DNA of 64,000 nucleotides from Leptidea sinapis (GCF_905404315.1 NC_066310.1:7936001-8000000), one strand, 5' to 3'; counted from the stretch's first letter, positions 1 to 13,200 are shown. Notes: generated by a model not told the origin, from the letters alone. Numbers and translations are program-made.

Positions 1-1240
1 AAATCTTATCTCATTCAATACTGTACGTGATACAGATAACAGTAGGTATTAATCATTAAATTATTAGCTAAGTAACTTATTGCGCAATTAATTAAAGTCT
101 CAAACTTAGCGATTTATATGTGAGCACGAATGCGTAGTGTGTACTTCAAAACTTAAAATAATAACGATTCAAAAGTTGTAATACTAAAATACTTACTGGA
201 ATAACAATTCAAGTTGAATGACAAAAGCAAAGTGTAAGATTAAAAATTAAAACTGTTTTAGTATTACCCTCTGGCAAATTGCGGTGTACACTGTCCAAGT
301 GTCTAATCTCCAAAATACAATCATCCAATGCAAATATTATAATTATGATGGAACTTGTATCTACGTTTGTCTTTGTTTACAATTTTAATTAGCACAGTGC
401 ACACAACAGTTAACACTTCGCTGCATCCGGTATTACATAGTAGCCTAGTAGGTACCGGACGTATTATTACCGCAAAGAGTATATTACGTGGGGCAGAGTG
501 AAATATTCTAGAACTAAACAATTTTGTTATTTTTTATACAAACTTTTGAAAACAAAATGAACGATGCGGTACTTACCTATCTATCTCTACTCATAAGAGT
601 GGGCAAGTCAGTAGCACGTCACAAGCGCCAAAATGTAAATGTCAAGTCCGATGATAATTGACATTTGACAATACTGCGCCATTTGATTGACGTGAACTGT
701 CAAAGACCATTTTATTCATACTGTGCGAGTACCTACAGTGCCACAAGGGTTTTTTGGCGCGTGAGTGACATTGACAGGAAGGAGGGCGCTACAGTGAAAT
801 TGGGGTTACCGGTGAATAAAAGTAGTTTTAATTTTAAACTGAGAACATGCATATGTATCTATCCCGAAATCTTAGGGCCTAATGAACATATCAGATAATA
901 GGATGAGTAGAATTTTAAGTTTTTTTAACTGTTTTTTTTTTAACTTAAGGAAATGGTAAACTATAAAAGTATACATGTATATTTTTCCATTTTTTTTTCA
1001 TTTTCATATTTTTTTATTTTACATACCTATCATTCATCAAACATAAGCATATGGTGGCAAAAAAGAATAATGTTTCAAATAATTTTATTATAATTATGAT
1101 CAAGGTGTACAATATTAAGTGGTTGAATATCGTCCAATTCTTTGTCTTCACTATCGCTGCTTTCTTCACTATCAGAGGCTAAGTCTATGACTGATTGTTT
1201 CCGAGTCATGGATGTTTAAATGTATTTATGTATGTTTATA
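1..1240. other. AT-rich intergenic sequence, no gene seen
   Basis: No coding region is supported. The short open frames here have no recognisable domain and no splice context. The stretch at about 900-1130 is very A/T-rich with T homopolymers. The part near 550-780 may belong to the end of the neighbouring transposase-derived element, but I could not match terminal inverted repeats. Confidence 0.5.
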
Positions 1241-1375
1241 TAAATTTATGTATGTTTAAGTAAGTATATTGTATTAAATATATCATTGTCTTGTAACCCA
1301 TAACACAGGCTATATATGCTTGACTTGGGGCAAGATAATTTGTGTAAAAAGTGTGTCAATATTATTATTATGATG
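1241..1375. repeat. dispersed repeat shared with 41408-41540
   Basis: This stretch and 41408-41540 share long blocks such as the one ending GGGGCAAGATAATTTGTG, followed by a TATTATTATT tail. Two diverged copies 40 kb apart with a simple-repeat tail suggest the 3' end of a retroposon. It overlaps the 3' part of the decayed transposase. Orientation is inferred from the tail only. Confidence 0.5.
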
Positions 1376-2640
1376 AATGGTACGTCCAAATGCGCGTCCC
1401 TTATGTGATACTCTTTTTGTATTTTTTTGACGTGCGAACAATAATTGCGCCACTCCCCAACAGTAATAGCATTAAATGCATTCATTACCATACTTGGCAT
1501 TACATTAGCCACTTTCCCAATGTTCACCATAGCCACTTTGCGTTTCATTGAAGCCCAGACCATTTCAATGGGGTTGAGATCACAATGATATGGTGGTAAA
1601 CGCAATACCTGCAAATAAATACAAGGTATAATTATTGGTTAAATGGTATAGGTTAGGAAAGTCGGTTAGCTGTTTAGCAGTTAGGAATACCTTTTTATTG
1701 CATCAAGTAATCTTGTATCCTTTAAATACCAAACTGTTATCATTCGATTCCGGAGATTAAATAAAAATATATTTGTTAATATTATATTAGGTGACAATAT
1801 ATTAGTAAAATACCTTGTGGCCTGATCCGGCTTATTTATTTTTACAATTTCCAATAATTGGTGGTATTGTATAGTGGTGAATATTCAATATGATTTCTTG
1901 ATAACCATTCCTGTATTACTCCCTTTCTTGAATTTGTGTTAGGTGCTTTGTTTATGCTTGTATTGTGATATGGAGCATTATCCATCACAATAAGACTCGG
2001 TTGGTTTAAATTGGATGCTACATTTTCAGTAACCCATTTTTTGAAATTTGTGTGATTCATGTCATCATGATAATCTCCACTTTTTGTTTGTGATTTAAAT
2101 ACCAAGCAGGCATTCTCCACAAAGCCTTGCTCACCGCCAGCATGGACTATTATAAACCTTTACCCTGCCTTTAAATCCAATGTCTTCCTTAAGAGCACAA
2201 TATAATTTATTCGCTGTAGGAATTTCCTTTTCATAGTATAAAATTCATGGATTTTACGCCGCAAAACACTAATATCAAAATCATCCATCAATATTTTGTC
2301 TTTCCTTTTTTTCCTGTTCTTCCCTGGTGTAACAATTTTACTTGATGAAGCTTCGGCCAATCTTCCTTCACCTATAATTCTTGTCACTGTGCGCAGTGAT
2401 ATGCCTGAAAATAAGTAGGAAGATCTGACATGACAATTATTTTTATTCCTATAATATTTTAAATATTTTAGCCAAACTGATAATGTAGAATGTTGGCAAC
2501 ACTAACCTGTAGCAGCGGCGACTCGATCATTTACCTTTTCAAATGGAATAATCGGAGCTGTAGCTTGTTTTTCTTTTAAGAAAAACTCTTTTACCTTTAG
2601 CAACACCTCTCTGATATCACTTTTGATCACTTTCGGCATG
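1246..2640 (-). pseudogene. decayed, spliced DDE-type transposase-derived gene
   Basis: Read on the minus strand, the pieces are collinear. The N-terminus starts at 2640 (MPKVIKSDIREVLLK). After an intron at about 2405-2506 (GTTAGT donor, TTTTCAG acceptor) comes RTVTRIIGEGRLAEASS. The catalytic part follows with LIVMDNAPYH at 1960-2000, and after a second intron (acceptor near 1615) comes LPPYHCDLNPIEMVWASMK. MDNAPYH and LNPIE are typical of DDE domains of the Tc1/mariner/pogo-like superfamily. Frameshifts near 2160 and 1855 break the frame, so it is not expected to make protein. The two well-formed introns suggest a family that is spliced like a host gene, common in insect genomes. The exact family is not assigned. 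Confidence 0.7.
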
Positions 2641-3128
2641 TTAAAATTCAATATTTTCACAAAAAACCACAAAAATGTTCGAGCAAACCTGAGGAGTAAA
2701 CAACAGTGACACGAACTGCCAACATGACGTTTGGCAAGATGGCGCCGTTTAGTACCAATTTTGGCTACGCGCCAAAAGTACTGACACTACATGACACTGC
2801 AACATACTCATAATATTTACTCATAGGCCTGACATACCGTACTTACAGAACTGCAAAAATCTTTTGGATTTAATGATGCAGAGAAATACGTTGCATAAAA
2901 TTGATTGATATTGAAAACAAATCAAAATGAGAGATCTCTTTTTACAGAAAAAACTGAAATAAGTGCTTGGAAACATAAATTTCTCAGAACAATCAAAGAG
3001 AAGCGCTTGGGAGGAAAAAATTTAAGTAGTATAACTATAGCCCTAATAATTCTTATAAAATCCTGAAAAAGTCCTAAAGCCAGCGACTTCATCGGAAAAA
3101 TATTTTTATTGGCACATTATATATATCA

Positions 3129-3745
3129 AATCAAATCAAATCAAAATAACTTTATTCGCGTAGGTCACGGAAATGACACTTATGAATGTCAAAACAATAT
3201 TTTTCTCATTGAATCTACCGCTACTTCGTAAAGGGTTGAGCTAATAAGAAAAAGTAGCAAGAAACTAATTGCCACTCTTTTATATCAATATTTACATTTC
3301 CATCGACTTACAAATTATTTCAATTACAATATAATATGTAAAATGATGCAACAAACATAGTTAAACGTCAAATAGTCAAGTCTTCACACGAGTAAGTCAA
3401 AAGAGTAAATGTAAATTAATACAAAAGTTATTGAGCATAGTAGCTGCATCATCCACACACACCGTTAATAAATAAAGGTATTCTGTCAGCATTTTATAAG
3501 CAATTATATATAATATATATATAATAACTTTTAAGAATTTGAAACCGAGTCTCCGGCAACAGGATCATCCTGCCACCACAAGCAGCGGCCATTCACGAGC
3601 ATGACGCATGAGCCAGCCATCACCTCTCTCAACCTTATTTTAGGGAAGGGGACGACCCGTCCCATGTCGCCACCACAAGCAGTGACATTTAAGCGAGCAT
3701 GATGAAACCTGTTACGAGAACTCAAGCAAACAACAATAAAATAAT
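3129..3745 (-). repeat. LINE 3'-tail repeat, copy 1
   Basis: The copy begins with (ATCAA)n on the plus strand, which on the minus strand is a retroposon-like simple tail (TTTGA)n after AATAAAG. The rest is closely similar to 3885-4480 and 35038-35650, including blocks around AACAGGATCATCCTGCCACC and TTTTAGGGAAGGG. The open frame inside it (3531-3725) occurs as a diverged version in the next copy and is not taken as a gene. It is most likely the 3' untranslated part of a non-LTR retrotransposon. Confidence 0.6.
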
Positions 3746-3884
3746 CCTAATCTACATATCATGCAATACACACCAAATACCTTTACTTACAATTTGACAA
3801 TTCTGCTTAAACTTGTAATTAATATTATAAATTAATATTATACTTTTACTAACAGTAATCAAAAGCTCAATCCTTTAGAGTAAT

Positions 3885-4615
3885 CAAATCAAAATCACTC
3901 CATTCATGCAGGTCAAGGAAATGACTTTTCTTTTTATATTCCCACCGCCTTTGAGGGTTGAGCTTTAATAAGAATACGTGGCAAGAAATTTATATTGACA
4001 ATCACTCGCTCACAAATCATTTCAGTTACAATATATGTCAAGTGATGCACCAATAACACTCATACTACAAATACTCAAAAAAAAATGTAAATTAATTCGT
4101 AAAAGCAAGAGTCATTGAGTACAGTCACGGCCGACTACAACTGTATCAACAATAATAGTAGGCCATGGTACAGTAGATGCATCAATCCACACACACCGTA
4201 AATAAATAAAGGTATTTAGCGACCATTTTATTAACAATTATAAGATATATAATTTATAATTTTAAAACCATGAAGCAGAGTTTCCGGCTACAGGATCATC
4301 CTGCCACCGCAAGTAGCGCCCGTTCACGAGCATGACGCATGGGCCAGCCATCGCCTCCCTCGACCATATTTTAGGGAAGGGAACGAACCGTCCCACGTCG
4401 CCGCCACAATCAGTGACATTTAAGCGAGCATGATGAAACCTGTTACAAGAACTCAAGCAAACAACAATAAAATAATCCTAATCTACATATCATGCAATAC
4501 TCACCAAATACCTTTACTTACAATTTGACAATTCTGTTTAAACTTGTAATTAATATTATATTTTTACTAACAGTAATCAAAAGCTCAATCCTTTAGAGTA
4601 ATCAAATCAAAATCA
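3885..4615 (-). repeat. LINE 3'-tail repeat, copy 2
   Basis: This is a second, directly oriented copy of the preceding repeat, about 750 bp further on. Its right part also repeats the sequence after copy 1 (ACAGTAATCAAAAGCTCAATC occurs at about 3850 and again at about 4570). It adjoins the decayed LINE coding region to its right, so it may be that element's own 3' end. Confidence 0.55.
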
Positions 4616-4619
4616 TAGG

Positions 4620-5595
4620 AATAGAAAAGGTCCTAAAATGAGCCCTGTGAAACCCCCATTTTAACTATTGATCCAGAGGACCGCTTTCCATTGACATCCA
4701 CCTTTTGTAGCCTACAATTTAAATAGGATGTCATTAAGTCTAATACTTTATTTTTAATGCCATAATGGTGAAGTTTTCTGACTAATATTCGTGTTCAACA
4801 CAATCGAACGCCTTGGATAAGTCACAAAAGACGCCAAGTGCATCACGAGACGCCCAGGCTTCAAATATATTATGTATCAAGTCAACACCAGCATCGGTAG
4901 TTGAACGACCCTGGGTGAAACCAAACTGTTTGGAGTGCAATAAATTATTATGGAAAAAATGATGAAGCAATTGATTTAAAATTAACTTTTCAAAAATTTT
5001 ACTTAAAGTGGGTAGTACAGATATTGGTCTATAATTAGTAGGGTTGTACCAGTGTACAACCTGATTTAAACAGGGGAACTACTGTACTATGTTTCATTAG
5101 GTCAGGATATTCACAATATTCTACATAATTGTTAAATATTATAGCTAAATCTGGCGCAATAATATCCAATCAAAGACTTGACAAGTTTAACTGATATGCC
5201 CCAAAGATCAATTGTCGCCTTATTTTAATAGATTTAAGAGCTTTTATAACATCAGAACCAAAAACATGATCAAATTCAAAAATATTATCTTTCAATAGTG
5301 AAAGAGCGGAGTCTGGTGATGATTTTCAACGAATTTGTGTGTGGTATCTGTAAAGAATGTTTCGAAAATTGTTGCAACTTCGCAATCCGACTTTACGGAC
5401 CTGTTATCAAAGATTAAATTTAACTCAGATATTTTATGGGTCACCCTTCCGGATTCTTCATTTATTATTTTCCAAGTCGTTTTTATCACGTTAGAACTAT
5501 TGATTATTTTATCTCGTATATACCTTGACTTGGCAATAGTACAATCTTTTTTAAAATTTTTAGAGAACTGTTGAACATATTGAGAGTGGGATTGG
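4620..5595 (-). pseudogene. non-LTR retrotransposon reverse transcriptase remnant
   Basis: The minus-strand translation shows reverse-transcriptase blocks of a LINE: KQFGFTQGRSTTDAG, then FCDLSKAFDCVEHE (the first catalytic Asp region), in a frame ending at 4782. Upstream pieces at 5292-5489 (KTTWKIINEESGR, FFTDTTHKFVE) match the linker between endonuclease and RT seen in CR1/Jockey-type elements. Frames are interrupted and the YADD-containing part is missing. Together with 6442-7051 it forms one 5'-to-3' collinear element split by an insertion. Confidence 0.7.
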
Positions 5596-5599
5596 AAAT

Positions 5600-5880
5600 A
5601 ATACTCCGCTTATAGGAACGAGTCTTTATTTGCGTTCACTTTTTCTGAACTTGCACTTCGCCGGTCTGCCGCTGATCCTCTTGTGGGCGGCGGTACCTTC
5701 AACGCGTCACACCGCACCCAACAATAAGTCTCTTCTATCTTCTTCTTCTTGGAACACCTCCACTTTTCACTACTTCTTCTTTTCTTCTTCTTTACACTTT
5801 CGGGTCAGAACTAGAACAGCCGTAGGCCACGCTTAGTACGGCTTATATACCCCCGGATCTGTTCCATTTTCAAAATGATT
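5600..5880 (-). mobile_element. possible solo LTR
   Basis: Read on the minus strand, this stretch has a TATATAAG box near 5846, a purine-rich GAAGAAGAA leader, and AATAAAGACTCGTTC about 220 bp downstream near 5612-5630. That order (promoter, leader, polyadenylation signal) is what an LTR of a retrovirus-like retrotransposon shows. It sits inside the decayed LINE, which supports insertion. I could not define the terminal TG...CA or a target-site duplication, and no gag or pol is adjacent. Confidence 0.35.
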
Positions 5881-6044
5881 CTCCCATTCCATCTTTAAAT
5901 TTAAATTGTACTAGAAAATTCTTTTAACTATTTTTATCCTGCTTACACAATTTCCATCCTTTTTTTTCTGTTCGATTTGATCCTGAACTTACTAGAAATT
6001 TCCATTAACTTTACAAAACCCAAAAAAATTCCATACACTGGTAG

Positions 6045-6115
6045 GTGTATCGAACCCGGGTCTACAGCGTCTAAGGTAAACACTTTTACGCCAAAGCTAC
6101 GCGTATTGCTGACAG
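6045..6115 (-). repeat. tRNA-like (SINE-type) fragment
   Basis: On the minus strand there is an A-box-like stretch (TTTGGCGTAAAAGTG) and, about 35 bases later, a B-box-like GGGTTCGATACACC. No acceptor stem can be folded and there is no CCA context, so a working tRNA is unlikely. A tRNA-derived SINE head is the better guess. Confidence 0.3.
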
Positions 6116-6441
6116 AACTTTTGAAATTATCAATGTCTTGAAGTTTGACAACTCTCGTCATGTACGTTGCTGCACGATATGACGTTTGACAACTGTCGTC
6201 ATAAACGTCGAAGCGTTGCTACGCGACAATATCTTTTGAAGTCATCACTACAGTTATATTGTCGCTCCTCATATAAATCGTACAATTTTTGCCTGTTGTT
6301 GTGTAATTTAACTGTTGCCCACTCGCTAAAAACTATTGCATCAGTTTTGAGGACCGATTTAGGAGTGGAAATAGAATTTATTAAATTATAGAACTTATTA
6401 AAAATAAATTATACCTTTCAATTGGTTTTAATGTTAATACA

Positions 6442-7051
6442 TTAAAAAAATGGGAGGTCTCTAACAAGGGTAGTCACTCTTTCTATGCGGTCTGATGTAA
6501 CTGGTAAAAAAGTTATTTTGTGTTTAGTTATATTGGGTTTTATAGATTCAAACTGAATTAACTGACCACAGTGGTCCGAATCTAATTTACTAATTATGTT
6601 TTTACTAGTAGCCCTCACATTTGTAAAAATATTATCAATACATGTAGCACTAGTAGAAGTTATTCTTGTGGGTTTCATGAACATATTGGATAAGTTGTGT
6701 GATTTAAATAAATTTAATACTTAAAGTACTATTTTCTAAAATATTTATATTAAAGTCTCCACAAACAAGCAGTTTTTTATTTGATTTTGTAATTTTGAAT
6801 AAAACTTCATCCATTACTTTCTCAAAAAGTTCAAAGTTAGCACAGGGTGGTCTATAAACAGACACAACAATGAATTCCTCTAATTCAATTGCTAGCTCAA
6901 TTATCCGCTCAATAGACAGGCAGACAATATCATTTCGATTCTTATACATTAACTTTTTCTTCAGTAAAATTAATGAACCTCCATGAATTGCAGCGGTTCT
7001 TGTGAACAAGCTACCAACCTGGTAATTGTTGAAATAAAAATTTTTTGGCAT
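6442..7051 (-). pseudogene. non-LTR retrotransposon endonuclease remnant
   Basis: The minus-strand frame from 7051 carries LINE apurinic-type endonuclease features: FIVVSVYRPPCANFELFE, then LLVCGDFNINIL (the GDFN motif), ending at 6704. A second piece (6684 to 6442) continues with ITSTSATCIDNIFTN and LDSDHCGQL, the terminal SDH-type block. The two pieces lie in different frames. It is the 5' half of the element whose RT remnant lies at 4.6-5.6 kb. Confidence 0.7.
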
Positions 7052-7110
7052 TGTTTCAAAATAACATGCATCGATAGAGATAGTCGATATTATGTGTTTT
7101 AAATAAAATA

Positions 7111-7116
7111 TTTATT
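7111..7116 (-). terminator. polyadenylation signal of the desaturase gene
   Basis: AATAAA on the minus strand, about 150 bases after the TAG stop of the desaturase, in an A/T-rich 3' region. Position and sequence fit, but no transcript end was seen. Confidence 0.5.
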
Positions 7117-7267
7117 AGTGCTTATAAACTACAAAATTTTACTTAATATTAAGAGTTAATATAATAGATTTTCAGTCGATTAATAAAAGTTTACACAATT
7201 TAACTTTGAAATATCTTAAAGACATATTATAAAATTTGTCATCCACCATCTTAAGAATAATATTTAT

Positions 7268-10200
7268 CTATGAAGTTTTAGATTGGTTATTGTGAACAAC
7301 GCCGTAACGTTCTTTCAGTTTTTCGGTAAACTCAGGATCGTCCCAGCCCCATAGATGGTGTGTGCCGTCGCCGGTTCTTTGTGACCGTTGTTTGACGATG
7401 TCAGGTGTCACAGATTTTAAATCATAAGCCTGACCAATCTGCAAATAAAAAAAAAGTTATATTCAAACCAGCGTTCCGAAGAATTAGTCGATATTGATTT
7501 TGTACACAATAATCTATATCCTACATATACATACACTCATATAAACTCGACTTAAACGAGATTATTTTTGTTCCTGGTGTTAACATGTTATCATAAATTC
7601 TAGAATACTGCATTATCAAGAATTTATTTACAAGCAACAGTTAATATGTTATTTTCATTAAGTGGGGCACAGTGAATTTTATACATTTTGGCGTTTTTGC
7701 TAACATGAGGTTATTTGCCCTAAACCAAGCCGGCCCTAAAAACTTTAGTTAGTTAGTTTAGCTGGCTATTACACACTTAGTCTCTTGATTGGGCAACTGT
7801 GCCGCGTGTCCGTTAGTCTTCTTACCCCAACCAGCCCAGATCGTCCCAGATGTCTTGCAGTATTTTAAAATTGCTGCAGGCATCCGGGAACTGTTCAGAA
7901 GATCGGAGGATTTTTGCCCGATGTTCGGTCACACTCCTGCATTCCATAAGCACATGTTCTTGCGTTTCTTCTGCCTCCATGCTTCCTTTGCACAAAGGGC
8001 TGTCAGTTACACCTATAATAGATAGATGCTTATTGATGGGAGAGAAACCAGTGACAACCCTTATTTTGCGTATTTTGTCCCTTCTAGTCTGGTCAGGCTG
8101 CCGGCTAACATCTTTGATGTCGCCGGAACCGCAATCTTTGCTTGCCTTGCCCTTATTTTTTTTTATTAAATATGGAGTTAGCAAGAGGTGTCAATATTTG
8201 TTAACTTATTATTAACGAGAAACTTACTTTAGCCATGGCTTCAATGAACACAACGGTGGGTGTTAGCATGTTGTAAAAAGGCAGCTCTGTAGCCCTGTAG
8301 TCCCACGGGAACGTGTGGTGGTAATTATGGAAACCTTCCACACAGATCATCCATACGCCGAGATTGTCTCGAGGGTTCAATGATCTAAAAGTATGCTTCG
8401 AAGTTAGTTTTACTTAAATGGATGAACAATAAATAATATACCTACTCGACTTTTTATTTTTAAAACACACATTATACCAGATGTTAAGGCGTATTATGCA
8501 GTGTTTGACAATCAGGTGTACATACCTGTTTCTATTGTATATTATACAAAATTATACAATATTTCGGCAAAAAATAGTGTTTAGAGGATCTCAATGACGT
8601 TCTATACATATAGACAAATCACGTCGTATAAAAACAAAGCCGAAATATGGAACATGCCACAAATTACGCTGTAATAAGATTCGACTGCTATATCAATACA
8701 TTACCGCATTCACTCCAGTTGTTAAAAATATTCTTGGTCAATAAGCGGCAATGTAAAATATTTGTCCAGTTCAGATTACGTATGTTGAATTTAGAACACG
8801 TCTACTTTGTCTCTAAGCACACTTTTGCTGTTCCGCTATTAGACTGCGAGTGATATGTCCTATGAACTTCATGTGTAAGAACTTCATTCATCTACTTTAT
8901 TAATAACATTATCGTTATTTTCGATACAAAGCGAAACAAAACAAAACCAATTTGTCGAATCACCGCTCTTTTCAAGCCTACCCAAATTCTAGCGCTCTAC
9001 AAAGCGTAGGTCCAGCCATATATGGTATTGCTGTCATCTCTGGTCTGGCGCACCCCAGTATCAGCTCAATACTATTGACCGCGTGCATCACAGAGCAGCT
9101 CGATTGTCGAGGACCCAGTGTTCTGTGAATGGGTTGATCTCTTGGCGTTGCATAGAGACGTCGCTTCATCGTGTGATACCTGATTTATGTTGCAGAATTC
9201 CACCTTCGCACGACACGCCACAAATTAGGAAATCATCCCCCGCATCTGGATGTGTGCCGGTCGTACACAGTACTGTTTTGAGGAGATTTCTTCCACGTAC
9301 TACAAAGGTGTGGAATGAGCTTCCTTGTGCGGTATTTCCGGGACGATACGACACCTTCAAAAAAAGCGCATATACCTTCCTTAAACGCCGGTAACGCTCC
9401 TGTGATACCTATGGTGTTGCAAGAGAATGTGTATGGCAGTGATCACTTTACACCAGGTGACCCCGTACGCTGGTTTGTCCTCCTTTTCCATAAAAAAATA
9501 CAAAGTATTAAGTAATTATATATTGTCGTGTATTATTACTTACTTGTCATAAGGCCTATACCCAAATGTGTGGGAAAAACTGTTGACACTCCAAACCACA
9601 TTGATACCACATGTGTATCGAAGAATTGTTGGAATGAAGAAAGCGTTTAACCATGTCTCGTTCCAATACAGAACTGGGATTATTGTTGGCAGAACGAAGC
9701 ATAGTATAGGCATCATTTTCATATAGTGTCTGTAAAATGAAACGATTATTGCTTTGAAATGCTGGTTGATCCGATATACGATATAATAGTTACACGACAA
9801 AAAACCGTATTCAATTCACACGTGGTAGAAATGAAACCTTCAAAAATTACGAAGAATTTTATTATAAAAATGATGAAAATTCTCTAAAAACTCTATTATA
9901 CGTACACGTATTTAAATCTTATGAATTTATGTGTCTGTCTCATTCGCTCGCCGGCTGAATTCTATAAATTTCCCTGTTTGTATCTCTATCGTCTCGCTTT
10001 TTCGTTTCATCGAGTTGCAAATCACAACGATTCTAAAGAAGTTTCACTTCAAAACTTATCAAGGAACTAATAATCCGCCCCTGCTTGACATGGGTGTAAT
10101 TAAAAAACAAGAGACGTGTAAATTGAAAAGTTTTGACTGTTGACACAATACAAGCAAAAGCTTGAAAGTAATGCGGCTACCGTATAGCTTTGTCTATGAG

Positions 10201-13200
10201 AAACATTTCAACAGAAACAAAACAGCGCAATGTTAAGTGTCTGTTGATAAGAAAAATTGTAAAAGACAATTATAATCTATATTTAATCCCAACGATTTAT
10301 TTGGAAAGTTTAAATGAAATAAATGGATACTGTCACAAAAGTGGTTAACTGTAACCATTAGAGATATGCCACGGAATATCTGTTAGGATTCTATAAGGGC
10401 TACAATTTTTGTGTGGACACATTAAGCTGTGTAAATTTTATTTTTCATTTGTTTAATTGAATATACATAAACCATTATTAGGTTTCGTGAAAAATTAGCT
10501 AAATTATGGTGAATGTCGCATTAAAATTATTTGCTACGCTAAGGATGAGATAGTAGATAGGCAGGCAGCCGAAAGAGACTTTGTTTTAACCTATGTTAAT
10601 AATACGTACTTTTTCTGGAACATTACAACGGGATCAGCATAGAGGTCGGAAACATCTATGCGTCGACCTCCTTCGATGACTTCGGGACTTTTCTTACAAC
10701 ACAGCCAGCCCATGTGTGAGAAGAACAGGCCTCGTTCTGCGTTGTGGGGGTCGGCGTCAGTATCGGCGTACTTATGGTGGGTGCGATGGTCCCGGGCCCA
10801 TTCAAAGATGCAATCCTGTAGGTATAAGAATAGTTTATGTTGTGAAATGTTTGTTTTTGCTTTAGTAGGTTTTTGTTTTCATAAACTTATTTTGTTCTTC
10901 CGATTTCCGAATTCCGAAATTCATTTGAATTTGAATTTTCTTTTTCATTTTCATTATCATTTTCAATCTTGACTATCTTGCCGCCACAGTGCTGGACGTC
11001 TCATTAAACGTCTTGACATCATCCGGTGGGCGTTTGCTACTAGAGCAGTATAGTATTTAACTATGGTAGTAACTAATGTAAGATTTATGAACCTTACGTC
11101 ACTCGAACGGTTGGCTCAGTGAAGAGCGATCGCACCCCGAACCCGAGAGGTCGCGGGTTCGAGTCCCGCATCGTCAATAAATTTTGTTTTTAAATTTTTT
11201 TTGTGTAATTAATCCCAGAAGAGACGAATATCACTTTAAAAATAAAAAAATTGTTTAGGTTTGAGAATAGCGACAACTCAAGACGATTTCTTACTTTTTT
11301 TTTATTGGCAGCATTTTCTGATGTTATGCTCAGTAAGCCTTACAAAAAAATATCGAAATTTAGTGCGTGGTTAAATTCTATTTTTACTGGCCTACTAGCT
11401 ACTTGACCGCTTTTGTTGAGTTTTTTTTGCTGACTGTACAGGCTAGAACGGCCATTTGAGCCTAGTGCCGATTTCAGTTGACGGACTTTATTATAATTTT
11501 GTAAAAAGAATTGCAACCGAAATTCAGCCCGCACAGAGTTGATGAACTAAATGACAGTTCAAATGACGTTCGTTGTGCTAACCCTCAATACAATACAACC
11601 TAATGACCCTCGCCAATAAAAACTTAGTTAAGAGTTACAGTTTTGCAGGTATTTTCGACTCATCGCTAACTATTTACCTTTTAATTAAACAGAGATTGGA
11701 TACATTAGGTGTAAAATGAAGTTGGGTAGTTTTATGTGTAATTGCGTACTTAACAGAATTAACATACATACTGAAACATATTTGGAATCTTTTCTATATT
11801 GGCAACATAAAACTATGTGAGATAACAACGAACGCTGTTTATTATATGTTATTTGCTTAGGCATATAATTTTGTTCCAAAGGATTCATTAAAGTAGTTAT
11901 ATTAATAATTGAATAAATAAATAATAATATGTAATAAATAAGTTGTAATAAAGAGAAAATAAAAATAAAAGAAAAGCCTCGGGCAGAATTGAATGCCGAA
12001 TATTTGGTTAAAATGATTAGCTTTGCTAAGCTAAATAATATCAAGACGCCACCAACTCTGAATCCATCTCATTTTAACCGACTTAAAAAAAGGAGGAGGT
12101 TCTCAATTCGACTATATTTTTATGTTACCTCAGAACTTTCGACTGGGTGAACCGAATATGATTGAATTTTAATTCTTTTTTAATTTGAAAGCTGGTGACT
12201 TCAGTGTGGTCCGAATTCTGACAATGAGATCCATGAGAAAACCATATAAGTCTTAAATTTGCATTAAGTATGTGCGCTACAAATGTACGAATAATTCAAT
12301 ATCACGCCAACGTATTTTCATGATACTTTTTTTATTTGTAAAGATATACTTCGAGGGTATTTTGATGAGAGTTTTGTTAGGTTCTGATTATGGGGAATTC
12401 TTAGGAGCAAATTAACGATACTCAGCCGAATCTTTTATATGCTATCCGGATATTTGAGTCACCTACGTTAATACGAAAATATACATAGATAATTTATATG
12501 TTTTGGCAGGTCAGTAGTCCCAGAGATTAATTAGCACGTTTAAAAATATGATAAAAACATTCGTGCTTTAAAAAATTGATTAATTAATAGACGGAAACCT
12601 GCCATCTAGTGAGCCCCAAAAAGTAAAATATTTTATTTAATATATATTTTCTTTTTATTTGCACTGCATGCGTGGCTTGCTCATTCAGCCAAATTCATTT
12701 GTGCGACACAAGCACTCATTTGTAATAAAAATGTAAGTTGTGTAAATATTATAAATTCCATAAATGACAATAACCATAACTATTTTAGATTAATTAATAA
12801 AATTGCAAAAAAATACGCATTAATTTTATACTTTTAAATGCATATTATATCTATTGTTTTGAAATAGTGTTTTTGAAGTCGGTTGTTCATTTGTTAAAAC
12901 ATTTTTGATTTTTAGTGAGTTTCAAGTACACTTACTAACAATTTGTCTAAATATGTGTAGATGTACTAAATTTTTCAATGCAGCAATGAACGTAATCGCC
13001 TTGCAATTTGATTACAGACAGTAAGAAATTCTGCCACACATCGCACCCTTACTGTAAGTCGTTAAGGAGTCCCATTGATCATCATATTCGACTACGACAA
13101 TTACTTGAGTATAACTATGTTATGGTAGATGACTTAAATATCCGGATACCATTAAAAAGATTCGGCCCAGTATCGTTAATTTGCTCCTAAGAATTGAAGA

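Noticed and set aside
11100..11175. Possible tRNA gene
   Set aside because: A and B boxes are present but the acceptor and anticodon stems do not fold, and a T/A-rich tail follows. It is a tRNA-derived SINE.
11685..12044. 119 aa hydrophobic open frame in desaturase intron 2
   Set aside because: Low-complexity A/T-rich sequence with no domain and no splice context, within an intron.
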